Below are positions 35,859 to 45,856 of a DNA stretch of 64,000 nt, one piece after another. The stretch's first letter is position 1. Each line of letters opens with the position of its first letter. Location: NCBI GenBank assembly GCA_015060865.1, contig SUXS01000010.1:62001-126000 (forward strand), given 5' to 3'. This stretch comes from Bacteroidales bacterium (GTDB taxonomy: Bacteria; Bacteroidota; Bacteroidia; Bacteroidales; Bacteroidaceae). Position numbers and translations under genes: made by a program. The notes below the pieces were generated by a model. That model was given only the letters and a program-made list of their open reading frames with translations. It was not told where the DNA came from and searched no databases.

Positions 35859-37686
35859 AAATAATCTTCTTTCGTTCAATACCCGCTGCCTTAGCCATGC
35901 TCTCTTCCGACAATGTACCTGTAAGATATTGCTCCATTATCAAAGCACCGATAGGGACACCGAAGACAGCTCCAAACCCTCCATTCTCCACATACACGGC
36001 TACAGCTATCTTGGGGTCGTTCATCGGAGCAAACCCCATAAAAGCCGAGTGGTCCTTCCCTCGATTTTGCGCCGTACCCGTTTTTCCACAAACCTCAATA
36101 CCAGGCAAATCAGCGCCGGAACAGGTACCATCAAGGACAGCTTCGCGCATACCCTGCACTACAGCCTCATAATGTTTCTTATCCACCAATGTGCGTTTTG
36201 GGAAGCGGTAGAGGCTATCCAGTTCTTCTCCCTCAATATCCTTTACGACGTGAGGGGTGATATAACTTCCACGGTTGGCAATGGTTGCCCCAAGATTTGC
36301 AATTTGCAAAGGTGTAAGTGTAACCTCACCCTGCCCGATAGAGATCGAGATAACCGTAAGTCCCCGCCACCGGCCACCATACCACTTGTCATAGAATGCC
36401 GCATTGGGAATAAACCCACGAGCTTCACCAGGCAAGTCAATCCCTAAACGATAGCCAAACCCCATAGCCACCATATGATCCTTCCATACCGTCATTGCAT
36501 CCTGCACTCTGCCGTATTGGGGAGCACTGAACATACGATGTAAGCCCCAACAAAAATAGCTGTTGCAAGAGGTAGCCAATGAAGGAACCAACGAAATTGG
36601 CGAGCCATGAGTATGGCAACCTACATGCAAACCTCCGAACACAAAACCATGTGAACAAGGGAACTGCGTAGTAGGCGTAACAATCCCTTCGTGGAGGAAT
36701 GTGAGTGCCTGAGCGGTCTTAAATGTTGAACCAGGAGGATAGGTACCCATAACAGCCCGATTAAGCAATGGTTTCTGCTTGTCTTTAGAAAGTATACGAT
36801 GATTGGCTCCGCGATCTCTTCCTACAAGCAGACTCGGGTCAAATGTTGGCGATGAGGCCATGCATAAGACTTCGCCTGTTGACGGCTCAATTGCCACCAC
36901 ACTGCCAATCTTGTTTTTCAATAAGCGTTCAGCCAATTGCTGCAACTCAATATCAATACTTAATACCAAGTTCTTACCAGGAACTGGAGCCACATCATTT
37001 GCTCCATCCAAATACTTTCCTTTGATTCGGCCATGTGCATCGCGCAATAGGACCTCCACTCCCTTCTCTCCACGCAGTTGCTTCTCATAAAAACTCTCTA
37101 CGCCTTGCTTCCCAATATAATCTCCACGCGTATAATACCCATCATTGGCCATATCCTTCTTGGAGACTTCGCCTAAGTCGCCAAAGAGATGGCCAGCGAC
37201 ACTATATCCATACTGTCGGATAGAACGACGCCGCACAGAGACCCCATTGAACTTATAAAGCTTCTCCTGGAATTTTGCAAAATCTGTCGCAGCAAGTTGT
37301 CCCATAAACAACTGATCTGTATAGGGAGAATATCCCGGATTGAGCGAACGGTTTTTGATATCCTTCACCCGCTTATCGAAAAAATCACGGGTAATTCCTA
37401 ACGACTCACAAAAAGCGAGGGTATCCAACCCTTTAAGGTTACGCATGCATACCATCACATCGTAGGCAGGCTGATTGGAAACCAGCAATTTCCCGTTACG
37501 GTCATAAATAACCCCACGCGAAGGATATACGGTCTTGCGCAAAAATGCATTATCAACGGCCTGCTCTTTATAATCATCATTGATTATCTGCAAATAATAC
37601 AATCGTCCAATAAATGTTAGGATTATGCCTGCAACAATACCTGCAATCACATACTTCCGCTTCTCGTAACGATACTCGTTTCTCAT
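35839..37686 (-). CDS. mrdA: Penicillin-binding protein 2
   Basis: PPGSTFKT, SCNSYF, CGKTGTAQN transpeptidase motifs. Confidence 0.95.
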   Translation of the reverse strand: MRNEYRYEKRKYVIAGIVAGIILTFIGRLYYLQIINDDYKEQAVDNAFLRKTVYPSRGVIYDRNGKLLVSNQPAYDVMVCMRNLKGLDTLAFCESLGITRDFFDKRVKDIKNRSLNPGYSPYTDQLFMGQLAATDFAKFQEKLYKFNGVSVRRRSIRQYGYSVAGHLFGDLGEVSKKDMANDGYYTRGDYIGKQGVESFYEKQLRGEKGVEVLLRDAHGRIKGKYLDGANDVAPVPGKNLVLSIDIELQQLAERLLKNKIGSVVAIEPSTGEVLCMASSPTFDPSLLVGRDRGANHRILSKDKQKPLLNRAVMGTYPPGSTFKTAQALTFLHEGIVTPTTQFPCSHGFVFGGLHVGCHTHGSPISLVPSLATSCNSYFCWGLHRMFSAPQYGRVQDAMTVWKDHMVAMGFGYRLGIDLPGEARGFIPNAAFYDKWYGGRWRGLTVISISIGQGEVTLTPLQIANLGATIANRGSYITPHVVKDIEGEELDSLYRFPKRTLVDKKHYEAVVQGMREAVLDGTCSGADLPGIEVCGKTGTAQNRGKDHSAFMGFAPMNDPKIAVAVYVENGGFGAVFGVPIGALIMEQYLTGTLSEESMAKAAGIERKKIIYGEQER

Positions 37687-38183
37687 TGGCGATGGCGGAT
37701 TAAATCAATACAAACAACAAATATGCATGTAAATAGCACACTACCTAGTATGCGCAACAAAACGTGAGCGATATAAACTAACGAAAATGCATCGAGCAGA
37801 AACAAAACCGCGTGATGGATGGATACCGCAAGAAGAATATAGAAAATGAAAGCGCCTTTGCCCATCACCGCCATAGAAGGCTCAAAATTCTCGTACTCCT
37901 CATGGGAAACAAACATCCGTATAAGCCAAGGACGGACAAAAGCCAACAATACACAAGCAGCCGCATTGATACCCCACATGTTACTAAAGACATCAACGCA
38001 CAATCCTAACATGAAGGCCCACAATAGTTGCGCACATGGTGGCTCATCGCGATCCATACCTAATAGGAAATAGACATACACGAAAGGAGTGGCTACTCCT
38101 AACCAACAGATTTTATTGAATATCAGAACCTGAATCAATACCAAGCCCGTAAACCAAACTATACGATTGAATATCTTCTCCAT
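37683..38183 (-). CDS. mreD: Rod shape-determining protein MreD
   Basis: Hydrophobic 166-aa ORF between mreC and mrdA. Confidence 0.85.
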   Translation of the reverse strand: MEKIFNRIVWFTGLVLIQVLIFNKICWLGVATPFVYVYFLLGMDRDEPPCAQLLWAFMLGLCVDVFSNMWGINAAACVLLAFVRPWLIRMFVSHEEYENFEPSMAVMGKGAFIFYILLAVSIHHAVLFLLDAFSLVYIAHVLLRILGSVLFTCIFVVCIDLIRHRQ

Positions 38184-38187
38184 TACA

Positions 38188-39042
38188 TCACTCCGTATTA
38201 GCTTTACTCAAGACTTTAAAAGCTTCCAGTTCATCCACATTACGCTTACGCAAAATAAAAGAATGGCGTAGATTGGCAAAATCCGTACTTAAAGCCACTT
38301 TCAATGTTACATAGAGCCCATCTGTAGAAGGGGTAAGCCCCTCAACGAAGCCAACCATTAAACCTTCCGGAAAGAAACTTGAATGGCCACTGGTTACAAT
38401 AGTATCGCCAATCTGCACATCAGAATACCGAGGAAGATCATTCAACACAGCATAACGCGTATCACCACCCGGCCAATTCAAATAACCAAAATAGTCGCTA
38501 CCCAACACTTTACAGCTAACACTGCTCTTGCTATTGAGTATAGACATCACTAATGAATAGTGTTGTGAACATTTATATACAACGCCAATGACACCTTCAA
38601 TGCCAACAACACCCATATCCGGAACAATCCCATCGGACAAACCCCGGTCAATGGTAATGTAATTGTCAGAACGAGTAATGGAATTGTCGATTACTGAAGC
38701 TGCATATACTTCGTATGCGTTGCGCTCTACCATCTGATTGACATATACAGACTTGACACTATCGGTCTGCACGACTAGCAACGCTTGTTCCAGCTCATCC
38801 ACTCGTTGTTGAAGTTCTGCATTCTGAGCTGCTAGAGACTCATTGGCTTCTTTCAATGAGAAATAAGCAGTTATATCACTCTTCATCTCCAATATACGGC
38901 CAGACACCACGTTGGCAGCAGAGAAATAGACACTTCCCTGAAAGCTATTGAAAGTAAAAAGCAGTGCCATACACACCAGTTCCAGAAAGATAAAAAGGAA
39001 CCAATGGAGATACCTCTGGATAAAACTGAAGAGACCGTTCAC
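38188..39042 (-). CDS. mreC: Rod shape-determining protein MreC
   Basis: N-terminal TM, coiled coil, MreC core NYITIDRGLSDGIVPDMGVVGIEGVIGVV. Confidence 0.92.
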   Translation of the reverse strand: MNGLFSFIQRYLHWFLFIFLELVCMALLFTFNSFQGSVYFSAANVVSGRILEMKSDITAYFSLKEANESLAAQNAELQQRVDELEQALLVVQTDSVKSVYVNQMVERNAYEVYAASVIDNSITRSDNYITIDRGLSDGIVPDMGVVGIEGVIGVVYKCSQHYSLVMSILNSKSSVSCKVLGSDYFGYLNWPGGDTRYAVLNDLPRYSDVQIGDTIVTSGHSSFFPEGLMVGFVEGLTPSTDGLYVTLKVALSTDFANLRHSFILRKRNVDELEAFKVLSKANTE

Positions 39043-39122
39043 AAAGCTATACTAAAATTATACAACAATAGCCGTTGAGACGAATGTATCCACCGGCTAT
39101 TGACTTAGTTATTCCTATTATC

Positions 39123-40148
39123 TCATCTAAATAAGATTGTAGAAGCAAAACGTTCTACATTCTTCAGTGCAATACTTGTGCCTCGTGCCACACTATGCAA
39201 TGGATCTTCTGCAACATGGAAAGGGATGTTTATTTTTTCCTGCAAGCGCTTGGCCAAACCACGAAGCAAAGCTCCACCTCCCGCCAAATAGATGCCATTA
39301 TGAATAATATCTGCATAAATTTCAGGCGGGGTACTTTCCAAAGCACTAAGCACTGCATTTTCAATTTTGGCGATAGACTTATCCAAGCAATGTGCAATCT
39401 CTTGATAACATACACGAACCTCCATTGGCAATGCAGTAATCTTATTCGGTCCATACACAACATAATCCTCCGGAGCGCCTTCTTCTAGATCAGTCAAGGC
39501 AGAACCGACATGTATCTTGATACGCTCAGCCATGCGCTCACTCACCCTTACATTGTGTTGGCGGCCCATGTACTCTTGTATGTCTGCCGTAAAGTCATCT
39601 CCCGCAACACGAATGGAGTTATTAGATACGATACCGCCTAGAGAAATCACCGCAATTTCAGTAGAGCCGCCGCCTATATCCACCACCATATTTCCTTCAG
39701 GAGCCTCAACGTCGAGACCGACACCAACGGCTGCTGCCATTGGCTCGTATATCAAATAAATTTCACGTCCACCAGCATGTGCGGCCGAGTCGCGCACCGC
39801 ACGCAGCTCAACCTCAGTACTACCTGAAGGAACACCAATCACCATACGCAACTGTACAGGAAACAGATGAGTACCAGTGGCAATTTTGATAAGGCCTCGC
39901 ATCATCTGCTCACAAGCATTAAAGTCTGCTATCACGCCATCACGCAATGGGCGGATAGTACGAATCTTATCATTCGTCTTTTCATGCATCAGTTTGGCTC
40001 GCTCCCCTACAGCAACCATCTTGTCCGTAAGACGGTCGAGGGCCACCACAGACGGTTCATCCACCACAATCTTGCCATTATGCAGGATGATAGTGTTGGC
40101 CGTGCCGAGGTCCATCGCTATTTCTTGAGTTAAAGAGAAAAGTCCCAT
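39123..40148 (-). CDS. mreB: Rod shape-determining protein MreB
   Basis: MDLGTANTIILHNGKIVVDEPSVVALD...VDIGGGSTEIAVISLGGIV...YLAGGGALLRGLAKRL. Confidence 0.97.
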   Translation of the reverse strand: MGLFSLTQEIAMDLGTANTIILHNGKIVVDEPSVVALDRLTDKMVAVGERAKLMHEKTNDKIRTIRPLRDGVIADFNACEQMMRGLIKIATGTHLFPVQLRMVIGVPSGSTEVELRAVRDSAAHAGGREIYLIYEPMAAAVGVGLDVEAPEGNMVVDIGGGSTEIAVISLGGIVSNNSIRVAGDDFTADIQEYMGRQHNVRVSERMAERIKIHVGSALTDLEEGAPEDYVVYGPNKITALPMEVRVCYQEIAHCLDKSIAKIENAVLSALESTPPEIYADIIHNGIYLAGGGALLRGLAKRLQEKINIPFHVAEDPLHSVARGTSIALKNVERFASTILFR

Positions 40149-40158
40149 TTCTTAATTA

Positions 40159-40250
40159 GTTAGGAATGAGGAGTTTGGTGTTAGGAGTTAAGGTGCTACC
40201 AAAAACCTTTGCAGGAAATGAATTCCTAACTCCTAATTCCAAACTCTTAA
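40159..40250. repeat. Two mutually inverted heptanucleotide arrays between purH and mreB
   Basis: gttagga atgagga gtttggt gttagga gttaagg (40159-40193) versus ttcctaa ctcctaa ttccaaa ctcttaa (40223-40250). Confidence 0.75.
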
Positions 40251-40257
40251 TTAGACA

Positions 40258-41781
40258 TTAGTGTTTGAAATGACGGAAACCAGTGATTACCATGGCTACG
40301 TCATGGTCGTTGCAGTACTGCACCGACTCGGCATCGCGTACTGAGCCACCGGGCTGGATTACCGCAGTAACGCCTGCCTCGTGTGCAATCTCCACGCAGT
40401 CGGGGAAGGGGAAGAAGGCATCGCTGGCCATCACAGCGCCGTTGAGGTCGAAGCCGAAGCCATGAGCCTTCTCGATAGCATGCTTGAGCGCATCCACACG
40501 TGAGGTCTGCCCCACACCGCTTGCGAGCAGCTGCTTGTTCTTGGCGAGTACGATAGCATTGCTCTTGCTGTTCTTCACAATCTTGTTGGCAAAGAGCATG
40601 TCCTCAATCTCCTCGGTTGTAGCCACCTTGTTGGTCACAGGCTTGCAATCCTCGGGAGTCTCTGTCTTGAGGTCACGATCCTGCACGAGCACGCCGTTGA
40701 GTACTGAACGATACTGCTGACGGGGCATCTCGGTCTCTTTACGAACGAGGATGATACGGTTCTTCTTCTGTGTAAGAATCTCGAGCGCGTTCACATCGTA
40801 GTCAGGGGCGATGATTACCTCAAAGAAAATCTTGTTGATCTCCTCGGCTGTAGCCTTATCAATAGCGCGGTTGGTGATGAGCACACCACCGAAAGCCGAT
40901 ACGGGGTCGCCAGCCAAAGCGTCGGTCCAAGCCTCGAGCAATGTATCGCGCGAAGCAAGACCGCAAGCATTGTTGTGTTTGAGGATAGCGAAGGTGGTAT
41001 CTTCAAACTCGTCGATAAGGTCTACGGCAGCATTGATGTCGAGCAGATTGTTGTAAGAAATTTCCTTACCGTGAATCTGGTCGAACATAGCCTCGAAATC
41101 GCCATAGAAATAGCCCTTCTGATGAGGATTCTCACCATAGCGGAGAGCCTTGGGGTGGTTAATAGCCTTGCGGAACATAGAGCCGTTCTCGCCATCGAAG
41201 TAGTTGAAGATAGCCGAGTCGTAAGCCGATGATACGCCGAAGGCCTCCTTGGCAAACCATGCGCGCTCCTCAAGTGTAGTCTGCGCACCCTTTGAGCGAA
41301 GGATATCGGTAAGCGGAGCATACTGGTCCTTGCTGGCCACGATGACTACATCCTTGTGGTTCTTGGCAGCAGCGCGGATGAGTGAGATACCGCCTATGTC
41401 AATCTTCTCGATGATAGCCTCATGCGAAGCGCCCGATGCTACAGTAGCCTCGAAGGGATAGAGGTCCACGATGACGAGGTCAATCTCGGGAATCTCGTAG
41501 TTGACCATCTGCACCTGGTCTCCTTCGTTGTCGCGACGGCCAAGGATGCCACCAAACACTTTGGGGTGAAGGGTCTTCACACGGCCACCGAGGATTGAGG
41601 GATAGCCCGTCAGGTCCTCAACACGCTGACAAGGTATACCCAGCGACTCGATAAACTCCTGAGTACCTCCTGTAGAAAGCAACTGCACGCCCTCCTTATG
41701 GAGCGTAGTGATAATCTCTTCCAATCCATCCTTGTGGAACACCGACACAAGGGCGGTTTTCATTTTCTTGTTATCCGACAT
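40258..41781 (-). CDS. purH: Bifunctional AICAR formyltransferase / IMP cyclohydrolase
   Basis: ALVSVFHKDGLEEI...STGGTQEFIESLGI...RYGENPHQKGYFYG...QTSRVDALKHAIEKA. Confidence 0.97.
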   Translation of the reverse strand: MSDNKKMKTALVSVFHKDGLEEIITTLHKEGVQLLSTGGTQEFIESLGIPCQRVEDLTGYPSILGGRVKTLHPKVFGGILGRRDNEGDQVQMVNYEIPEIDLVIVDLYPFEATVASGASHEAIIEKIDIGGISLIRAAAKNHKDVVIVASKDQYAPLTDILRSKGAQTTLEERAWFAKEAFGVSSAYDSAIFNYFDGENGSMFRKAINHPKALRYGENPHQKGYFYGDFEAMFDQIHGKEISYNNLLDINAAVDLIDEFEDTTFAILKHNNACGLASRDTLLEAWTDALAGDPVSAFGGVLITNRAIDKATAEEINKIFFEVIIAPDYDVNALEILTQKKNRIILVRKETEMPRQQYRSVLNGVLVQDRDLKTETPEDCKPVTNKVATTEEIEDMLFANKIVKNSKSNAIVLAKNKQLLASGVGQTSRVDALKHAIEKAHGFGFDLNGAVMASDAFFPFPDCVEIAHEAGVTAVIQPGGSVRDAESVQYCNDHDVAMVITGFRHFKH

Positions 41782-42115
41782 TATTCTGTATTTTAGTTAT
41801 TACTCGATAGATGCACTTTTAGGGGTACAAAGATACAAATAAACACACGAAATAATATCAAGCTTACTTGAATATTTTGCGACGAGTGCGAGTATCTTTG
41901 CGATTTCTGCAAAGTTAGTAAATATATGCAAGACTGCCCCACAAATAGTAACAAAAAGCACTGAGTTTTTGGATAAATCTTGTTAATAATTGTTACCATT
42001 CAAAGCACGGTCAAACAAAAAGAGGCATATTTTGATTGAATAACAGAAATCAGGCAATTCCCGGAAAAGTGTGAACAAACTTGCATTTTCTCTCGGCTTA
42101 CACTAATTTTGCCGA

Positions 42116-42718
42116 ATGAAACGTACAATAAGACTCTCCATCGTCGTTCTATATATCGCTATAGCTAGTTACGGCTGCTACAGCTCATGGGCATATGGCA
42201 CCCGCTTCTTTCTTTACTTTACCAATTTAGGCAATCTTTACTGCCTTGGGATGATGCTGAACGAGCTGATACGGCTCATACGCCGGAAGCCTATTTCCAT
42301 TCCTTTGATGCAATGGGAGTTTGGAGGCCTCATTTCCATTCTTGTGATAGGTGTCGTATTTAACATATTATTGGGAGATCCCACCTCGGCTGCCTATTGG
42401 AACAATTTCCCCAGCGTATGCCTGCACCTTCTCACTCCCGTTCTATATAGCATCTATTTCTTTGCCACACGCCCTGTACGCAAAGTCACAGCAGGCGGTA
42501 TCCAATGCAGCATACTTCTCCCCTACCTATACATTGCTCTCATCTATATTCGCCATCTCATCACAGAAGACTCATGGTTCCCCTACTTTTTCCTTGACAT
42601 CAACCGTATTGGTTGGGGAGGTGCGATAGGTTGGATTATAGCTCTCACCATTTCCTTCATACTTATTGGGGTTATTTTTATATATATTGACAAAAAGCGG
42701 AACAGGCGAGGCAAATAA
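42116..42718 (+). CDS. Pr6Pr family membrane protein
   Basis: Six-TM hydrophobic protein; FFLYFTNLGNLYCLGMMLNEL...LLHLLTP-like motif. Confidence 0.65.
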   Translation: MKRTIRLSIVVLYIAIASYGCYSSWAYGTRFFLYFTNLGNLYCLGMMLNELIRLIRRKPISIPLMQWEFGGLISILVIGVVFNILLGDPTSAAYWNNFPSVCLHLLTPVLYSIYFFATRPVRKVTAGGIQCSILLPYLYIALIYIRHLITEDSWFPYFFLDINRIGWGGAIGWIIALTISFILIGVIFIYIDKKRNRRGK

Positions 42719-42722
42719 CACT

Positions 42723-42763
42723 AATGTAAGGGGGGGGGGCAAATTTGCCCCCCCCTTTACAAT
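42723..42763. terminator. Bidirectional terminator between convergent genes, with long G/C homopolymers
   Basis: aatgtaaGGGGGGGGGGcaaatttgCCCCCCCCtttacaatt. Confidence 0.85.
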
Positions 42764-42780
42764 TAGTGCCGCAAGTAACA

Positions 42781-43770
42781 TTAAACCAAATTAGGGTTGA
42801 TAGTACCCCACTCGCTTACAGGGGGGATGATACCAAGCTCAATAATCTCATCACGCATCACCTGAAGGTGAGCGTATGAAGCGTCAAGAGCTGCAAGCTC
42901 CTCGGCTGTACCTGTTACCTCACCGAAGTGTACGCCAGTAGCGTCCATCACGGTAGGCATAGCCATCAGTACGTTCTGGTACTTCTCGTTGTTCACGTAG
43001 CAACCTGCAGGCCATGTAAACTCAGCGCCACCCATAGCAGCCTCGATCATCTTTACAGCCTGATAAGCGGGGCTCTGGAATGAAGAACGGCCACGGAGCT
43101 TGATGATGCGTGAACCACCCTGGATGGTATTGTGCTTGATCTCGGCCCACTTCTCCTCAGAGATTTCATACTCGGCGAGAGGCTTGCCATCAACGGTAAT
43201 CTTTGAAGCGAACACTGCCATTGCCTCACCGTGGCCACCATAGGTGCGAGCGTTCTCAACCTTGTACTGAGGTACACCTACTGCCTCGGCGATAGCCTCC
43301 TGCAGACGGGTAGAGTCGAGCGCTGCGAGTGAAGTGAGCTGGTTGGGCTTCAAGCCTGAGCGGATGAGTGCTGTGAGAGCAGTCACATCGGCGGGGTTGA
43401 AGATTACCACTACGTGCTTTACATCGGGGCAATACTTCTTGATATTGTCACCAAACTCAGCAGCAATCTGGCAGTTGCCCTTCAGCAAATCCTCACGGGT
43501 CATACCCTCCTTACGGGGAGCACCACCAGAAGAGATGATGTATTTAGCATTGGTGAATGCCTCTTCGGGGTCGGTTGTCCAAGTGATGTTTGCACCCTCA
43601 AAAGCGCAATGTGCCATCTCCTCAGCTACACCGTGTACACCAGGGCCATAGATGTCGTAAAGACAGATGTTGGGAGTAAGGTTCAACATCAAGGCTGTCT
43701 GAGCCATGTTAGAGCCGATCATACCACCGGCACCTACAATCACGAGTTTCTCGTCAGTCAAGAATTTCAT
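42781..43770 (-). CDS. mdh: Malate dehydrogenase
   Basis: KLVIVGAGGMIGSNMAQTALML...YIISSGGAPRKEGMTREDLLKGN. Confidence 0.92.
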   Translation of the reverse strand: MKFLTDEKLVIVGAGGMIGSNMAQTALMLNLTPNICLYDIYGPGVHGVAEEMAHCAFEGANITWTTDPEEAFTNAKYIISSGGAPRKEGMTREDLLKGNCQIAAEFGDNIKKYCPDVKHVVVIFNPADVTALTALIRSGLKPNQLTSLAALDSTRLQEAIAEAVGVPQYKVENARTYGGHGEAMAVFASKITVDGKPLAEYEISEEKWAEIKHNTIQGGSRIIKLRGRSSFQSPAYQAVKMIEAAMGGAEFTWPAGCYVNNEKYQNVLMAMPTVMDATGVHFGEVTGTAEELAALDASYAHLQVMRDEIIELGIIPPVSEWGTINPNLV

Positions 43771-43890
43771 AATCTTTTCTTATTTATTGAGTTAAACAAA
43801 TGTTATCAAAATCCAATATTCAAAGCACAAAGGTAACAATAAAAGAGAAATCTTGCAAGTAAGAACAATTTACCAGACAAACTTATGCCA

Positions 43891-45723
43891 TTAAAGGCTC
43901 TGCATATCATTCAACCGTTTGTAATAACCTCCCTTTGCAAGCAACGATTCGTGTGTGCCACGCTCCACGATCTCGCCCTCGTACATCACACATATCTCAT
44001 CCGCATTCTTGATAGTAGAAAGGCGATGGGCAATCGCAATTGTCGTGCGCGACTTCATCAAGCGCTCTAATGCCTCTTGCACCAAGCGCTCAGACTCGGT
44101 ATCTAACGCCGAAGTTGCCTCATCCAGAATAAGAATTGGCGGATTCTTCAATATAGCACGAGCAATACTGATTCGCTGACGTTGACCACCGGAAAGACGA
44201 CATCCGCGGTCACCTACCATCGTGTCATACCCATTCTCGCTCTCCATAATAAAGTCATGGGCATTAGCTATTTTAGCAGCCTCTATAACCTGTTCCATTG
44301 TGGCATTATCCACACCAAAGGTGATATTGTTATAGAAGGTGTCATTAAAGAGTATTGCCTCTTGATTTACATTCCCGATAAGGGCACGCAAATCCTTAAT
44401 AGGAACCTCACGTATATCTTTGCCGTCGATGGTGATGACACCCCCAACGACATCGTGGAAACGGGGCACAAGGTCTACAAGTGTAGATTTACCCGACCCA
44501 GACTGTCCCACAAGCGCAATAGTCTTGCCCTTCTTTACGGAAAGACTAACCCCACGCAAAACGGGAGCCCCTTCCACATAGTGAAAGTCTACATTCTTAA
44601 ACTCAATGCCCTGCTCAAATGTAGACAACGGACTCGGCACAGCCGGTTCCTTGATAGGATTTTCCGCTGAGAGAATCTTGTTCACACGTTCCCAGCATCC
44701 CATACCCACGGGTACATTATAATAGGCCTTGGACAAGTCCTTAAAGGGATTAAGTATATTGTAGAGCAATACTAAATAGTAAATGAAAGAACTGGCATCT
44801 ATCGAAGAGTTGTCGCCCAAGATAAAATAGCCACCGCCCCACAATACGACAACGATAATGCACGTACCCATAAACTCACTCACTGGATGTGCACTGGATT
44901 TGCGAATATTCATCTTTATCACAGCCTTGCGATAAGTATTATTGGCATCGGCAAAGCGTTTCTTCATTTTGTCCTCAGCAACGAATGCCTTGATGACACG
45001 CAGCCCCCCTAAAGTCTCATCCAACTGAGCAATCAACATGCCCCAGAAATTCTGGACATCCTTGGATCCCCGCTTCAAGTTGCGGCTGATGGCTCCCATT
45101 ACCCAAGCCAACAAAGGCATTACAAGGAACACGAATAAGGTGAGTTCCCAACTGATAGCAAAAAGCGCAAAGAGTGTAATGATGATAGCTATAGGATTCT
45201 TTATGAGCATTTCGAGTGAGTTGGTCATTGCAGTCTCCAATCCTCCGACGTCGGAACTCATACGGGCGATAATGTCCCCTTTACGTTCTTCGGAGAAGAA
45301 GCCTAATGGCAATTTCATCACCTTATTGTAAACCTGCACGCGAATATCTCTTACGACACCAGTGCGCAAAGGCACAAGTGCTGCCGCAGAGCCAAAATAA
45401 CATGCCGTTTTCAACAATGTCATCACAGCAAGTATCACACCAGACATGACCAACACCCACAAGGGACCTTTGGTATCAATGAAAGTTGCCATGTAGTAAT
45501 AGAAGTTGTTCTTGATCACATCCAACATGTTTCCGTCTGCCCATGTCATAAAGGTGTAGGTAGATTCTGTCACTTTAAAAAGAATCTGCAGGATAGGTAT
45601 CAGTAGAGCAAACGAAAAAACATTGAGTATCTGAGCCAGGACATTGAGAGACAAGTTAACTGCCAGATATTTCTTATATGGCGACATGAAACGCTTGATT
45701 AACGACAGAAAATCTTTTAGCAT
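43891..45723 (-). CDS. ABC transporter, fused permease/ATPase (MsbA-like)
   Basis: Walker A GQSGSGKSTL, LSGGQRQRISIARAI, Walker B ILILDEATSAL. Confidence 0.93.
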   Translation of the reverse strand: MLKDFLSLIKRFMSPYKKYLAVNLSLNVLAQILNVFSFALLIPILQILFKVTESTYTFMTWADGNMLDVIKNNFYYYMATFIDTKGPLWVLVMSGVILAVMTLLKTACYFGSAAALVPLRTGVVRDIRVQVYNKVMKLPLGFFSEERKGDIIARMSSDVGGLETAMTNSLEMLIKNPIAIIITLFALFAISWELTLFVFLVMPLLAWVMGAISRNLKRGSKDVQNFWGMLIAQLDETLGGLRVIKAFVAEDKMKKRFADANNTYRKAVIKMNIRKSSAHPVSEFMGTCIIVVVLWGGGYFILGDNSSIDASSFIYYLVLLYNILNPFKDLSKAYYNVPVGMGCWERVNKILSAENPIKEPAVPSPLSTFEQGIEFKNVDFHYVEGAPVLRGVSLSVKKGKTIALVGQSGSGKSTLVDLVPRFHDVVGGVITIDGKDIREVPIKDLRALIGNVNQEAILFNDTFYNNITFGVDNATMEQVIEAAKIANAHDFIMESENGYDTMVGDRGCRLSGGQRQRISIARAILKNPPILILDEATSALDTESERLVQEALERLMKSRTTIAIAHRLSTIKNADEICVMYEGEIVERGTHESLLAKGGYYKRLNDMQSL

Positions 45724-45856
45724 ATGTGAATAATCGTGTTATTTGATTGTATTCAGGACAAAGGTACTGCTTTTTTGATTAAATTAATGCCTTTCTTTTT
45801 ATTTTTTTATATCTTTGCCGATGAAAGATTTTGCGGACTAAATAGAGTGTTATACA

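Noticed and set aside
34395-40148. mreBCD-mrdA-rodA as unusual cluster
   Set aside because: Standard gene order for rod-shape genes; no anomaly seen.
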